Below, one piece after another: positions 8,219-15,387 of a stretch of 15,423 nucleotides of DNA. The position numbers were made by a program, and so were the translations under genes. Location: the NCBI GenBank assembly GCA_934636045.1, contig CAKTZP010000038.1, positions 1-15,423 of the forward strand, in the 5' to 3' direction. Position 1 is the stretch's first letter, and each line of letters begins with the position of its first letter. The DNA comes from an uncultured Oscillospiraceae bacterium (lineage in GTDB: Bacteria; Bacillota; Clostridia; Oscillospirales; Oscillospiraceae). Under the pieces are notes generated by a model, which made no database searches, had not been told where the DNA came from, and saw only the letters and a list, made by a program, of their open reading frames with translations.

Positions 8219-8674
8219 CTATCGCTGGGCGTTTTTTTGACATTCTGGATTCTTTTTATTTTCCTTCTGTGCGCGTTCGTTCGTGTCCAGCGACGTGCGG
8301 AACACAACAAAGCGGTCGTACAGGAATTCCAGCACAAAATTGAGCACCATATTGATGCCCTCGACAAGATAGGCGTTCCAGCCCAGCCCATCGGCCAGCC
8401 GCGCCGTCAGCCACGCTGAGGCGGGCGTAAACACCGCGTAAAACAGCGCCACCAGCAGCATCGCCTTTGGGATATTGTTCGCCGATTGAAAGGTATAGCG
8501 CCGGTTGAGCGTAAAATTCCACAGCACGGACAAAATCAGCGCGATCAGATGGCTCACCGTCGCGCTGCAGTGCAGCAGCTCGCGGCAGAGTGTGAAGCTC
8601 AGCGCCTGAACGACGCCTGCGGAGATGGAAAACAGCAGAAATTTCAGGCTGCGCAGCAGCTCCTTTTGCCTCAT
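8219..8674 (-). CDS. GtrA-like family membrane protein
   Basis: This is a 151-residue protein of the GtrA-like family. Characterised members help move polyprenyl-linked sugars across the membrane for cell-surface glycosylation; the substrate here is unknown. Four hydrophobic segments are visible at about residues 11-31, 40-54, 71-93 and 102-119. The family signatures WNFTLNRRYTF (52-62) and NFVLEFLYDRFVVF (112-125) are present. The charged C-terminal tail (about 128-151) is rich in Lys, Asn and Gln. The ATG at 8674 sits behind GAGGTGA and only 4 nt after the gpsA stop, so the two are cotranscribed. An in-frame ATG at 8698 lies inside gpsA and has no better ribosome binding site. I saw no partner glycosyltransferase in the window. 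Confidence 0.85.
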   Translation of the reverse strand: MRQKELLRSLKFLLFSISAGVVQALSFTLCRELLHCSATVSHLIALILSVLWNFTLNRRYTFQSANNIPKAMLLVALFYAVFTPASAWLTARLADGLGWNAYLVEGINMVLNFVLEFLYDRFVVFRTSLDTNERAQKENKKNPECQKNAQR

Positions 8675-8678
8675 GCGC

Positions 8679-9680
8679 TCACCTCGCCCATGCGGCATCC
8701 TCCGTCTCCGAGGTCTTCTGGCGGCGCATCAGCCGCCCGAGCGCGGACGAGGCCGGTTCGCCGTTGTACAGAAGGTCATAGGCCATTTCCGTAATCGGCA
8801 TCTCCACGCCGTGCTGCTTGGCCAGCCGGTAGGCCGAATGCGTCGCGTAGTACCCCTCGACGACCGCGCCGATCTGGCGCATCGCCTCCTGCACCTCCAC
8901 GCCCTGCCCGATCAGAATCCCGGCGCGGCGGTTTCGCGAGTGCATCGACGTGCAGGTGACGATCAGGTCGCCCACGCCCGCAAGACCCGCAAAGGTCTCG
9001 CGCTTTGCGCCCATGGCCATTCCCAGACGCGCGACCTCGGCAAGGCCGCGCGTCATCAAAAGCGCCTTGGTATTGTCGCCGTAGCCCATGCCGTCGCAGA
9101 TGCCCGCGCACAGAGCGATGACATTCTTATGCGCCGCGCCCAGCTCTACGCCGATGATGTCCGGGCAGGTATACACGCGCAGGCAGTCGCTCATGAAGGC
9201 ATTTTGCACCCGCTCGGCAAGAGCCTTATCCGCGCAGGCTGCGACCACGCCGGTCGGCAGCCCGCGGCTGACCTCCTCGGCATGCGACGGGCCGGAGAGC
9301 GCAACGACGGTCTTTCCGGTCTCCTGCGTGATGATCTGGCTCATGCGGCAGCCGGTGCCGTCCTCGATGCCCTTCGTGACCGAGACGACCAGCGCGTCCG
9401 CGCGCAGGTGGGGCGCAAAGGTCTTCGCCGTCGCGCGCACCGCAAACGACGGCGTCGCAAATACGACCATTTCGGCCTCCGCGGCGGCCTCCGCGCTGCT
9501 CGTCAGGCGGAGCGTCTCCGGCAGCTGCACGCCCGGCAGCAGCGGATTGACATGCGTGCTTTCCAGCACCGCGCGCTCTGCGTCATGGTACGACCACAGC
9601 GTGACCGCGTGGCCGCCGTCGAGCAGGCGCAGCGCCAGCGCCGTGCCCCAGCCGCCGCTTCCGACAACCAGTACCTTCAT
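8679..9680 (-). CDS. gpsA: NAD(P)-dependent glycerol-3-phosphate dehydrogenase
   Basis: This cytoplasmic enzyme reduces dihydroxyacetone phosphate to sn-glycerol 3-phosphate, the backbone for phospholipids. It is 333 residues, the usual length. The N-terminal Rossmann fold starts MKVLVVGSGGWGTA with the dinucleotide-binding glycines at 7-12. VTKGIE (101-106), SGPSHAEE (129-136) and the catalytic-region ELGAAHKN with Lys185 follow. The C-terminal half has RGLAEVARLG, AGVGDLIVTCTS and SRNRR, the standard family blocks. The ATG at 9680 overlaps the plsY stop (ATGA), so translation is coupled. Its product is the substrate acylated by PlsY, the gene immediately before it, which makes this a functional pair. 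Confidence 0.97.
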   Translation of the reverse strand: MKVLVVGSGGWGTALALRLLDGGHAVTLWSYHDAERAVLESTHVNPLLPGVQLPETLRLTSSAEAAAEAEMVVFATPSFAVRATAKTFAPHLRADALVVSVTKGIEDGTGCRMSQIITQETGKTVVALSGPSHAEEVSRGLPTGVVAACADKALAERVQNAFMSDCLRVYTCPDIIGVELGAAHKNVIALCAGICDGMGYGDNTKALLMTRGLAEVARLGMAMGAKRETFAGLAGVGDLIVTCTSMHSRNRRAGILIGQGVEVQEAMRQIGAVVEGYYATHSAYRLAKQHGVEMPITEMAYDLLYNGEPASSALGRLMRRQKTSETEDAAWAR

Positions 9681-10306
9681 TTCGCTTCCTCCTCGTTTTT
9701 TGCCTTGTGGAAGTGGGTCTTGCGCTCTGTGCCCTTACAGAGCCGGACGATGTTGCTGCGGTGCATGAAGATCGCCAGCGCCGCCATGGCCACGCCGATG
9801 CTCCACACCTGCGGCTGCCCCGCGTGGAACACCACAAACAGCACGCCCATCGCCAGCATGCCGGTGATGGAGGCCAGCGACACATAACGCGTTGCAAAAA
9901 ACACGATCAAAAACATCGGGAAGGCAATCACAAAAATCCGCCAGTCCGTGATCAGCGCCACGATCCCGGCGCAGGCAATGCCCTTGCCCCCGCGAAAGCC
10001 GAAGAATACCGGGAAAATATGCCCGATCTGTACGGCAAAGCCCGCCAGCACCTTTGCAAAGGTCTTATCCTGCGGCAGGATCAGCGTCGCAATCAGACAT
10101 GCCGCCACCGTCTTGCCCACATCAATCAGCAGCACCAGCAGCGTCGCCGCGCCGCCGTAGCTGCGCAAAAAATTCGTCAGTCCGGCGTTGCCGCTGCCCT
10201 TCGCGCGCACGTCCTCGTGCATCTTCGCGCGGGAAACCAAAATTGCGCCGTTCCAGCCGCCAAAGAACCAGCCCAGAACGATGCACGCAATGATTCGCAG
10301 TGCCAT
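9677..10306 (-). CDS. plsY: Acyl-phosphate:glycerol-3-phosphate acyltransferase
   Basis: This integral membrane enzyme transfers an acyl chain from acyl-phosphate to glycerol 3-phosphate, giving lysophosphatidate, the first committed step of phospholipid synthesis in PlsX/PlsY bacteria. It is 209 residues with several hydrophobic segments. The three family motifs are clear: DVRAKGSGNAGLTNFLR (about 32-48), GHIFPVFFGFRGGKGIACAG (about 94-113) and HRSNIVRLCKGTE (about 182-194). The first segment reads GWFFGGWNGA, departing from the usual GSIP-type start. The tail (about 195-209) is charged. The ATG shares one base with the der stop (TAATG), and the stop overlaps gpsA, so der-plsY-gpsA form one tight transcript. 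Confidence 0.96.
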   Translation of the reverse strand: MALRIIACIVLGWFFGGWNGAILVSRAKMHEDVRAKGSGNAGLTNFLRSYGGAATLLVLLIDVGKTVAACLIATLILPQDKTFAKVLAGFAVQIGHIFPVFFGFRGGKGIACAGIVALITDWRIFVIAFPMFLIVFFATRYVSLASITGMLAMGVLFVVFHAGQPQVWSIGVAMAALAIFMHRSNIVRLCKGTERKTHFHKAKNEEEAK

Positions 10307-11634
10307 TATTCGTCCTTATCCCCCTTCTGCCGGATCGTGATGCGCACCGGTGTGCCCTCCAGCCCGAACACCGAGCGGATCTGATTTTCCAGATACCGCT
10401 GGTAGGAGAAGTGGAACAGCCGAGCATCGTTGCAGAAAATGACGAAATGCGGCGGCTTCACGCCGACCTGCGTCATATAATACACCTTCAAGCGTCTGCC
10501 CTTGTCCGTGGGCGGCTGCACGCGCGCCGTCGCGTCCTCCAGAATGTTGTTGAGCATGCCGGTCGTGATGCGCATGGCGTTCTGGTTTGCAACGTAATTG
10601 ATCAGTTCGAACAGCTTTCCGACCCGCTGGCCGGTCAGCGCCGAGATAAACAGCACCGGCGCATAGGTCATATAGCTCAGATCGGCGCGGATTTTTGCGG
10701 TCATCTCGTTCATGGTGTTGGTCTCTTTTTCGACCGTGTCCCACTTGTTCACGACGATGATGCAGGCCTTGCCCGCCTCGTGCGCCAAGCCGGCGATCTT
10801 CGTGTCCTGATCGGTCACGCCGTCGTTGGCATCGATGAGGATGAGGCACACGTCCGCGCGGTCAATGGCCGCGATGGAGCGCATGTTGGAATATTTTTCA
10901 ATTGCATCATCCACCTTCGACTTGCGGCGCATGCCGGCGGTGTCGATGAAGCGGTACTTGCCGAAGTCGTTTTCAAAGTAGCTGTCAATCGCGTCGCGCG
11001 TCGTGCCCGCCACGTCCGAGACGATCACGCGTTCCTCGCCGAGGATGCGGTTCAAGAGACTGGATTTGCCCACATTCGGCTTGCCGACGATGGCGACATT
11101 GATGATCTCGCCCTCGTCCTCCTGCTCCGTCGCCTCGGGGAAGTGCGCCACGCACCAGTCCAGCAGATCGCCCGTGCCGTGGCCGTGCACCGCGGAGACC
11201 TCGATCGGATCGCCGAGGCCGAGCGAATAGAATTCGTAGACGTCCGGGTTCGTCTGCCCCACGCTGTCACACTTGTTCACCGCAAGGCAAACCGGCTTGC
11301 GGCTGCGCAGCAGCATCGTCGCGACCTCGGTGTCCGCCGCCGTCACGCCGGTCTTGACGTCCGTGACCATCACGATCACATCCGCCGTCTCAATGGCGAT
11401 CTCCGCCTGACGGCGCATGAATTTCAGCATCTCGCTGTCCGTGTTCGGCTCGATGCCGCCGGTATCTACGAGCGCAAATTCCCGCCCGTTCCAGTCGCAG
11501 TCGCCGTAGATGCGGTCGCGCGTCACGCCCGGCGTGTCCTCCACGATCGCCGCGCGCTTTCCGGTCAGTTTATTAAAGAGCATGGACTTGCCGACATTCG
11601 GCCTGCCCACGATTGCAACCAGAGGCTTTGCCAT
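10306..11634 (-). CDS. der: Ribosome biogenesis GTPase Der (EngA)
   Basis: Der has two consecutive GTPase domains and is needed for late assembly of the 50S subunit. From the ATG at 11634 (AAGGAGG eight nt upstream) it is 442 residues, normal for the family. The first G domain has GRPNVGKS (10-17), DTPGVTRDR (33-41), DTGG (57-60) and NKCD (120-123). The second has GKPNVGKS (184-191), AGTTRDAID (209-217), DTAGMRRKS (231-239) and NKWD (296-299). The KH-like RNA-binding domain follows at about 355-440. An acidic linker (EATEQEDEGE) joins the G domains. The in-frame stretch up to 11688 contains the ribosome binding site and is not coding. It leads the der-plsY-gpsA-gtrA transcript. Confidence 0.98.
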   Translation of the reverse strand: MAKPLVAIVGRPNVGKSMLFNKLTGKRAAIVEDTPGVTRDRIYGDCDWNGREFALVDTGGIEPNTDSEMLKFMRRQAEIAIETADVIVMVTDVKTGVTAADTEVATMLLRSRKPVCLAVNKCDSVGQTNPDVYEFYSLGLGDPIEVSAVHGHGTGDLLDWCVAHFPEATEQEDEGEIINVAIVGKPNVGKSSLLNRILGEERVIVSDVAGTTRDAIDSYFENDFGKYRFIDTAGMRRKSKVDDAIEKYSNMRSIAAIDRADVCLILIDANDGVTDQDTKIAGLAHEAGKACIIVVNKWDTVEKETNTMNEMTAKIRADLSYMTYAPVLFISALTGQRVGKLFELINYVANQNAMRITTGMLNNILEDATARVQPPTDKGRRLKVYYMTQVGVKPPHFVIFCNDARLFHFSYQRYLENQIRSVFGLEGTPVRITIRQKGDKDE

Positions 11635-11701
11635 CGTAATTTCCTCCTTCGTTCCCGCAGAAGCCGACGCTCCGCGCCGCTTCCGCATAATTTTTCATGT
11701 T

Positions 11702-11730
11702 ATTATCTCACAAATCCCCCGCCATTGCAA
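11702..11730 (-). promoter_or_regulatory. Promoter candidate for der-plsY-gpsA-gtrA
   Basis: On the minus strand TTGCAA (11730-11725), a 17-nt spacer and GATAAT (11707-11702) make a fair sigma-A-type promoter, with TGA ahead of the -10 box. It would give a leader of about 60 nt before the der ATG. The neighbouring stretch to 11815 is very rich in C runs and holds nothing else I recognise. Confidence 0.55.
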
Positions 11731-11830
11731 CCCCCCGCCGCATTTTCCCCCAACGACAACCATTTTTCGCCCCCCGCCATACCGCGGCGTGCGTTAGATA
11801 TGGTTTGCAGCAAAACAGAAGTGCCAACAC

Positions 11831-11923
11831 CGGCGGGCTGAGGGCAGCCCGCCCTACGCAGTAAGGGGCGTTGTTGCGCCCAATCCAAAACTTTGCGTAG
11901 GGCGCGATGCCCACATCGCGCCG
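11831..11923. repeat. Second cluster of 27-bp hairpin modules
   Basis: Two 27-bp modules match those at 6912-7151. The first (11831-11857) is in inverted orientation, ending CCCTAC, with arms GGCGGGCT and AGCCCGCC. The second (11897-11923) starts GTAGGG, with arms GGCGCGATG and CATCGCGCC around CCCA. Between them, from 11861, GTAAGGGGCG and CGCCC look like a decayed third module. The cluster lies between the rpmF terminator and the der promoter; 11924-11998 holds nothing I can name. Confidence 0.8.
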
Positions 11924-11998
11924 CGAATTCCGGACGCAGAAACGATAGTGCCAGCAACGGGGCATCGAGGACCGCCTGCCCTCGGCAAAATACCGCGC

Positions 11999-12029
11999 AA
12001 AAAGAAAAGAGGAAGGCTCCGCCTTCCTC
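11999..12029 (-). terminator. Intrinsic terminator of yceD-rpmF
   Basis: The minus strand has GAGGAAGGC, loop GGA, GCCTTCCTC (perfect 9-bp stem), followed by TTTTCTTTTT-type T-rich sequence, 21 nt past the rpmF stop. Confidence 0.92.
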
Positions 12030-12050
12030 ATCTCTTCATTCTCTCAAGGA

Positions 12051-12239
12051 TTACTTTGCCTCAGCAACCGGGAGAACCTCGCGGCCATTGTAGGTACCGC
12101 AGTTCTTGCAGGCTCTATGGGGCAGACGCGCTTCGCCGCACTTCGGGCAAGCAACGACGCCGGGGACGGACAGCTTCCAGTGGGAGCTGCGTCTCTTATC
12201 CCGTCTTGCCTTGGAAACTTTACACTTGGGAACAGCCAT
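12051..12239 (-). CDS. rpmF: 50S ribosomal protein L32
   Basis: L32 is a small zinc-ribbon protein of the large subunit near the peptidyl transferase region. It is 62 residues from the ATG at 12239, beginning [21 protein letters not shown], the standard L32 start. The zinc-binding cysteines are in CPKCG and CKNCG, so this is the four-cysteine zinc-binding form. AAGGAGGTG is placed just upstream; an ATG three codons earlier (12248) overlaps poorly with it. It follows yceD with a 42-nt gap and is closed by a strong terminator. Confidence 0.97.
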   Translation of the reverse strand: MAVPKCKVSKARRDKRRSSHWKLSVPGVVACPKCGEARLPHRACKNCGTYNGREVLPVAEAK

Positions 12240-12281
12240 GAATGACACCTCCTTGGTCAGAGTTACGCGGGAATCGCCAAA

Positions 12282-12806
12282 TTACTCAGCGTCTCCCTTT
12301 GATTTCTTATCCTTCAAAAGCTGCCCAAGGACAGCCAAACGGGGATCGGCTTCGGGACGGCAGCCGCAGGGGCCGTCGTTCAGATTTTTGCCGCAGCGGA
12401 AGCACAGGCCCTTGCAGTCCGGCTTGCACAGCAGCTTCGAATCCATGTTTAGGACGAACGCGGTGGTGAGGATTTCGTCGAGGTCGGCACAGTCGTCCTG
12501 CAAAAGGAACGTCCAGACGTCCGCCTCGTCCTCATTTTCCAGCTCGCGGGTGAGCACCGCCTTGACCGGATAGGAAACGGCACGCAAAAACGGGGTCGCG
12601 CAGCGGTCGCATTGCGCATGGAGCGTCGTGGAAAGCGTGGCCTCCAAAATCAGGACGCCCGCAACATTCCGCACCGTTCCGGCCGCGTGCACCGGCTCGC
12701 TGACGGGGTACGCCCCACCAAACTCCAGCGCGGAGAGGTCGAGCTCTGTCTCAAACGGCAGCGCGCTATCCGGCGTTGCGATGATGTTAGACAACCCTAG
12801 CAGCAT
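12282..12806 (-). CDS. yceD: YceD/DUF177 family protein
   Basis: This family is found directly upstream of rpmF in many bacteria; members have been linked to 23S rRNA accumulation in plants and bacteria, but the molecular role is not settled. The protein is 174 residues from the ATG at 12806 (MLLGLSNII), behind a GGGGA ribosome binding site. The in-frame ATG at 12824 would leave a leader of only about 9 nt from the predicted promoter and has no ribosome binding site. A CDRC pair (66-69) lies in the middle. A cysteine cluster of form CxxxCxxxCxxC (127-138) is followed by CGC (147-149), typical of DUF177 and suggestive of metal binding. A charged Lys-rich tail ends it. It shares one transcript with rpmF. 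Confidence 0.92.
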   Translation of the reverse strand: MLLGLSNIIATPDSALPFETELDLSALEFGGAYPVSEPVHAAGTVRNVAGVLILEATLSTTLHAQCDRCATPFLRAVSYPVKAVLTRELENEDEADVWTFLLQDDCADLDEILTTAFVLNMDSKLLCKPDCKGLCFRCGKNLNDGPCGCRPEADPRLAVLGQLLKDKKSKGDAE

Positions 12807-12839
12807 AGAAATCCCCTGTCTCATAGTCGTGCAGGAGAT

Positions 12840-12868
12840 ATTATAACGGTTTTCCGCCCGGATGTCAA
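12840..12868 (-). promoter_or_regulatory. Consensus promoter of yceD-rpmF
   Basis: TTGACA (12868-12863), 17-nt spacer, TATAAT (12845-12840) on the minus strand: all 12 positions match consensus. Predicted transcription starts near 12833, giving a leader of about 27 nt to the ATG at 12806. Confidence 0.9.
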
Positions 12869-12899
12869 ATGCTTTTTTGCTTTTTTCTCACAAATATGC

Positions 12900-12928
12900 T
12901 TGACTTTCGCGATATTTTCCCGCATAGT
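12900..12928 (+). promoter_or_regulatory. Promoter candidate for rluA
   Basis: TTGACT (12900-12905), 17 nt, CATAGT (12923-12928). The -10 is imperfect (4 of 6). It diverges from the yceD promoter, with the two -35 boxes about 31 nt apart. Start of transcription would be near 12935, a very short leader that favours the GTG start of rluA. Confidence 0.5.
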
Positions 12929-12952
12929 AAGAAACGAAAGGAGGCGATGGCC

Positions 12953-13918
12953 GTGAAAGAGCTGAAAATCGGCCGAAATGACGCCGGTCAGCGCGTCGAT
13001 CGGTTCCTTGCCAAGGCGGTTCCGCTGCTTCCGGCGTCTCTGGCGCAAAAATATCTCCGCCTCAAGCGCATCAAGCGCAACGGCCAGCGCGTCGACCGTG
13101 ACACACGCCTGTGCGAGGGCGACACGCTGCAATTATACATCAACGACGAATTTTTCGATACCCCCTCGGCCGAAAATGCCTACCTGACGGTCACCACGCC
13201 GCAGCTGCGCATCGTCTATGAGGACGAAAACATTCTGCTTGTGGACAAGACGCCGGGCGTATCCGTCCATCCGCACGACGGCGCTCCCCTCGGCAAAACG
13301 CTCATCGACCACATTCAGGCGTATCTGTACCAAAGAAAGGAATGGCGTCCCCGCGAGGAAAACGCCTTTACCCCTGCCCTGTGCAACCGCATCGACCGCA
13401 ACACCGGCGGCATCGTCATTGCCACCAAAACTGCCGAGGCGCTGCGCGTGATGAACCAGAAAATCAAGGACCGTGAGCTGGACAAGCGCTATATCGCCAT
13501 CGTCGAGGGCAGCCCGAAGCCGAAAAACGGCGTTTTGAAGGGCTATTTGTTCAAGGACGCCGCCCAAAATCGCGTTTATGTCACCGATACGCCGCAAAAA
13601 GGCGCGCGCACCTGCGAAACGCGCTACACGACCCTCGCCGTCAAGGACGGGCTGGCGCTGGTGGAATGCGAGCTCGTCACCGGCCGCACGCACCAGATCC
13701 GCGCGCAGTTCGCCCACGCCGGCCACCCGCTCCTCGGCGACGGCAAATACGGCAAAACCGGCCGCCAAGCTGAGCGGACGTATCAGGCGCTCTACTCCTA
13801 CCGTCTGACCTTCCGCTTCACCACCGATGCCGGCAGTCTAAATAATCTAAACAACCGCACCTTCCAAGTTCCCAGCGTCGACTTCGCCGAACAATACTTC
13901 CCCGAGGTTCGCTTATAA
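12953..13918 (+). CDS. RluA-family 23S rRNA pseudouridine synthase
   Basis: This enzyme isomerises uridine to pseudouridine in structured RNA, most likely large-subunit rRNA; the exact target cannot be read from the sequence. It is 321 residues from the GTG at 12953, 8 nt behind AGGAGG; the ATG at 12947 is only 2 nt behind it. An N-terminal S4 RNA-binding domain covers about residues 3-63 (AGQRVDRFL, LRLKRIKRNG, GDTLQLYIND). The catalytic domain carries LLVDKTPGVSVHP (95-107), the active-site motif NRIDRNTGG (145-153, catalytic Asp148) and TGRTHQIRAQF (243-253) with HPLLGDGKYG (258-267). It has Asn-Arg-Ile where many relatives have His-Arg-Leu, still normal for the group. It is the only plus-strand gene, divergent from yceD and convergent with the DUF4317 gene. 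Confidence 0.93.
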   Translation: MKELKIGRNDAGQRVDRFLAKAVPLLPASLAQKYLRLKRIKRNGQRVDRDTRLCEGDTLQLYINDEFFDTPSAENAYLTVTTPQLRIVYEDENILLVDKTPGVSVHPHDGAPLGKTLIDHIQAYLYQRKEWRPREENAFTPALCNRIDRNTGGIVIATKTAEALRVMNQKIKDRELDKRYIAIVEGSPKPKNGVLKGYLFKDAAQNRVYVTDTPQKGARTCETRYTTLAVKDGLALVECELVTGRTHQIRAQFAHAGHPLLGDGKYGKTGRQAERTYQALYSYRLTFRFTTDAGSLNNLNNRTFQVPSVDFAEQYFPEVRL

Positions 13919-13922
13919 CGCG

Positions 13923-13962
13923 CTGTCCTGCTGCATTCAAAAATGCGGCAGGACAGTTTTTT
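13923..13962 (+). terminator. Intrinsic terminator of the rluA-family gene
   Basis: CTGTCCTGCTGCAT pairs with ATGCGGCAGGACAG (14 bp with one T-G pair, loop TCAAAA), followed by T6 at 13957-13962. The T-run overlaps the stop region of the converging DUF4317 gene. The minus strand has no matching T-run, so I call it for rluA only. Confidence 0.9.
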
Positions 13963-15110
13963 CATTGTGCCGTCGTCTCGTCGGGTATTTCTACCGGAAC
14001 GCCGTTGAATTCCAAGGCGTCCTCCAGCGGGATGATGAGGACGCGGCGGCCGTTTAGGGTACGGGTCTCCAGCAGATAGCTGCATTCGGACGGAGCGGAC
14101 AGCGTGATCCTTCCGCAGGTAAGCTGCACTCTTTTGGCGTTGATCAGGTTGGCGGGGTTCAGCGCCGCGTCCTTGCCGAAGTGCTCCTCGCAGGATTTCT
14201 GGAAGCTCTGCACCCGCTCCGCGGGCACCGCGCATTCGCGCAGGATCGCGCTCACCTCGCCGGTGGTCACGGTCAGCGGCTCGGGGTCCTTGCGCTCCTT
14301 GTGCTCCTCGATCCGCGCGGTCAGCTGCTCGTGCACGCCCTGCACGACCTCCAGGCTGCACTCCGTGCCCAGCGAATGCGTCAGCGCGGACGTGAACGCC
14401 TCGTGCTGCTCCGGCGCAGACATCGGCGGCTCAGTACGGAAGACCGCCTCGATAAACTCCTGATGCAGCTCCGCGGGCTTGCGCGAATAGAACAGCGCAC
14501 GGTAAAGATTCGTGCAGCGGTCGTCAAAGGCCGGAAAGAGGAAGCCCAGCTCCGGCGCCGTTACCAGCTGGCTGGCGGTGCAGCGGAATTCGTTGTCACC
14601 CGCAAAATAGCCCAGCGCGGGCTTGCCCGCCTTGACCGGGCAGACGGCGCAGACAAGATAGGAAAAGACCTCCTCCGACGCGTCCTCCTGCTCCAGATCG
14701 TCCTTCCCGCGGCGCGGAACGTCATAGTGGTCGTTGGCCAGCAAGATCAGATAGTTCTGATTGTCCAGCTCCAGCGACGCGGCGATTTTCTGATAGAAGG
14801 TCTGCCGCAGCTGTGCATCCTTCAGCTCGCAGGCGCGCAGCTCGGACAGGAGCTTGTGCTCCTCGCCGTGCATGACCTGCTGCGTGGAAAACGTAATGTC
14901 GATCAGGTTCTTGTCCAGCGTGCCGGACAGCGCCTTGCGCAGCAGCTCCAGATAGTTCTCCGCCTCCTGCTGGTTCATCAGCCCCAGCGACTCGTCCAGC
15001 TCGGCAACGATCTCGCGGGCGCTGTTGACAAAGCAGCCGTAAATATGTCCGACTGCGTTTTTCTCCGGCTTCCACCGGCGGCGCAGCTCGCTCACTTCTT
15101 TTTGATTCAT
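13962..15110 (-). CDS. DUF4317 family protein
   Basis: This is a 382-residue protein of a family known mainly from Clostridia with no established function. The start is ATG at 15110 (MNQKEVSELRRRWKPEKNAVGHIYGCFVN), with AAAGGA about 11 nt upstream. The opening RRWKPEKNAV-IYGCFVN block, the DNQNYLILLANDHYDVP region (116-132) and SYLVCAVCPVK (150-160) are features I associate with DUF4317. No signal peptide or membrane helix is visible, so it is probably cytoplasmic. Cysteines at 154 and 157, 177, 199, 251, 293 and 307 are scattered rather than forming a clear metal site. The C-terminal 100 residues contain VSAILRECAVP, repeated Glu/Lys stretches and ILRECAV-type helices. It appears to be transcribed alone and converges on rluA. 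The in-frame extension to 15311 crosses the promoter and is not coding. Confidence 0.85.
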   Translation of the reverse strand: MNQKEVSELRRRWKPEKNAVGHIYGCFVNSAREIVAELDESLGLMNQQEAENYLELLRKALSGTLDKNLIDITFSTQQVMHGEEHKLLSELRACELKDAQLRQTFYQKIAASLELDNQNYLILLANDHYDVPRRGKDDLEQEDASEEVFSYLVCAVCPVKAGKPALGYFAGDNEFRCTASQLVTAPELGFLFPAFDDRCTNLYRALFYSRKPAELHQEFIEAVFRTEPPMSAPEQHEAFTSALTHSLGTECSLEVVQGVHEQLTARIEEHKERKDPEPLTVTTGEVSAILRECAVPAERVQSFQKSCEEHFGKDAALNPANLINAKRVQLTCGRITLSAPSECSYLLETRTLNGRRVLIIPLEDALEFNGVPVEIPDETTAQ

Positions 15111-15192
15111 TGCAGTTTTGATTCCTTTCCCAATGCTCGCGATTCCGGCCGGTGCCCTGCGCGCCCTGCGCCGTGCTCCCCGGCCGGCTTGT

Positions 15193-15222
15193 ATTATACT
15201 ACACCGACCGCCGCCGGCGCAA
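15193..15222 (-). promoter_or_regulatory. Promoter candidate for the DUF4317 gene
   Basis: TATAAT (15198-15193) with TG three nt earlier (TGTAG before it) and TTGCGC (15222-15217) 18 nt upstream on the minus strand. The -10 is perfect and the -35 weak. It would leave a GC-rich leader of about 75 nt. Confidence 0.6.
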
Positions 15223-15286
15223 GCCCCGGCTTTTTCCCACACCGCAGCGTCCGCCGTTGGCCTTCCGCTTTCCGCCCCATTGCAGC

Positions 15287-15320
15287 AAAAAATCGGAATG
15301 CAGCTTAGCATTCCGATTTT
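15287..15320 (-). terminator. Terminator-like hairpin right of the DUF4317 promoter
   Basis: AAAATCGGAATGC (15289-15301) and GCATTCCGATTTT (15308-15320) are perfect 13-bp arms with loop AGCTTA. Read on the minus strand the stem ends in T6, so it could terminate a minus-strand gene outside the window to the right. The stem is AT-rich at its base. Confidence 0.65.
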
Positions 15321-15321
15321 G

Positions 15322-15353
15322 CAGCGTGTCGAAAAACCCTTTTCGACACGCTG
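15322..15353. repeat. 14-bp perfect inverted repeat
   Basis: CAGCGTGTCGAAAA (15322-15335) and TTTTCGACACGCTG (15340-15353) form perfect 14-bp arms with loop ACCC, one base after the previous hairpin. Stem strength suggests a second terminator or a dispersed intergenic element. No gene is visible from 15111 to the window end. Confidence 0.65.
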
Positions 15354-15387
15354 ACAGACTGCAAAAAAGTTCGGAAGACAAGCAACT

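Noticed and set aside
14181..15308. Plus-strand open frame opposite the DUF4317 gene
   Set aside because: Leu/Arg/Gln-rich antisense shadow of a well-conserved gene, crossing that gene's promoter.
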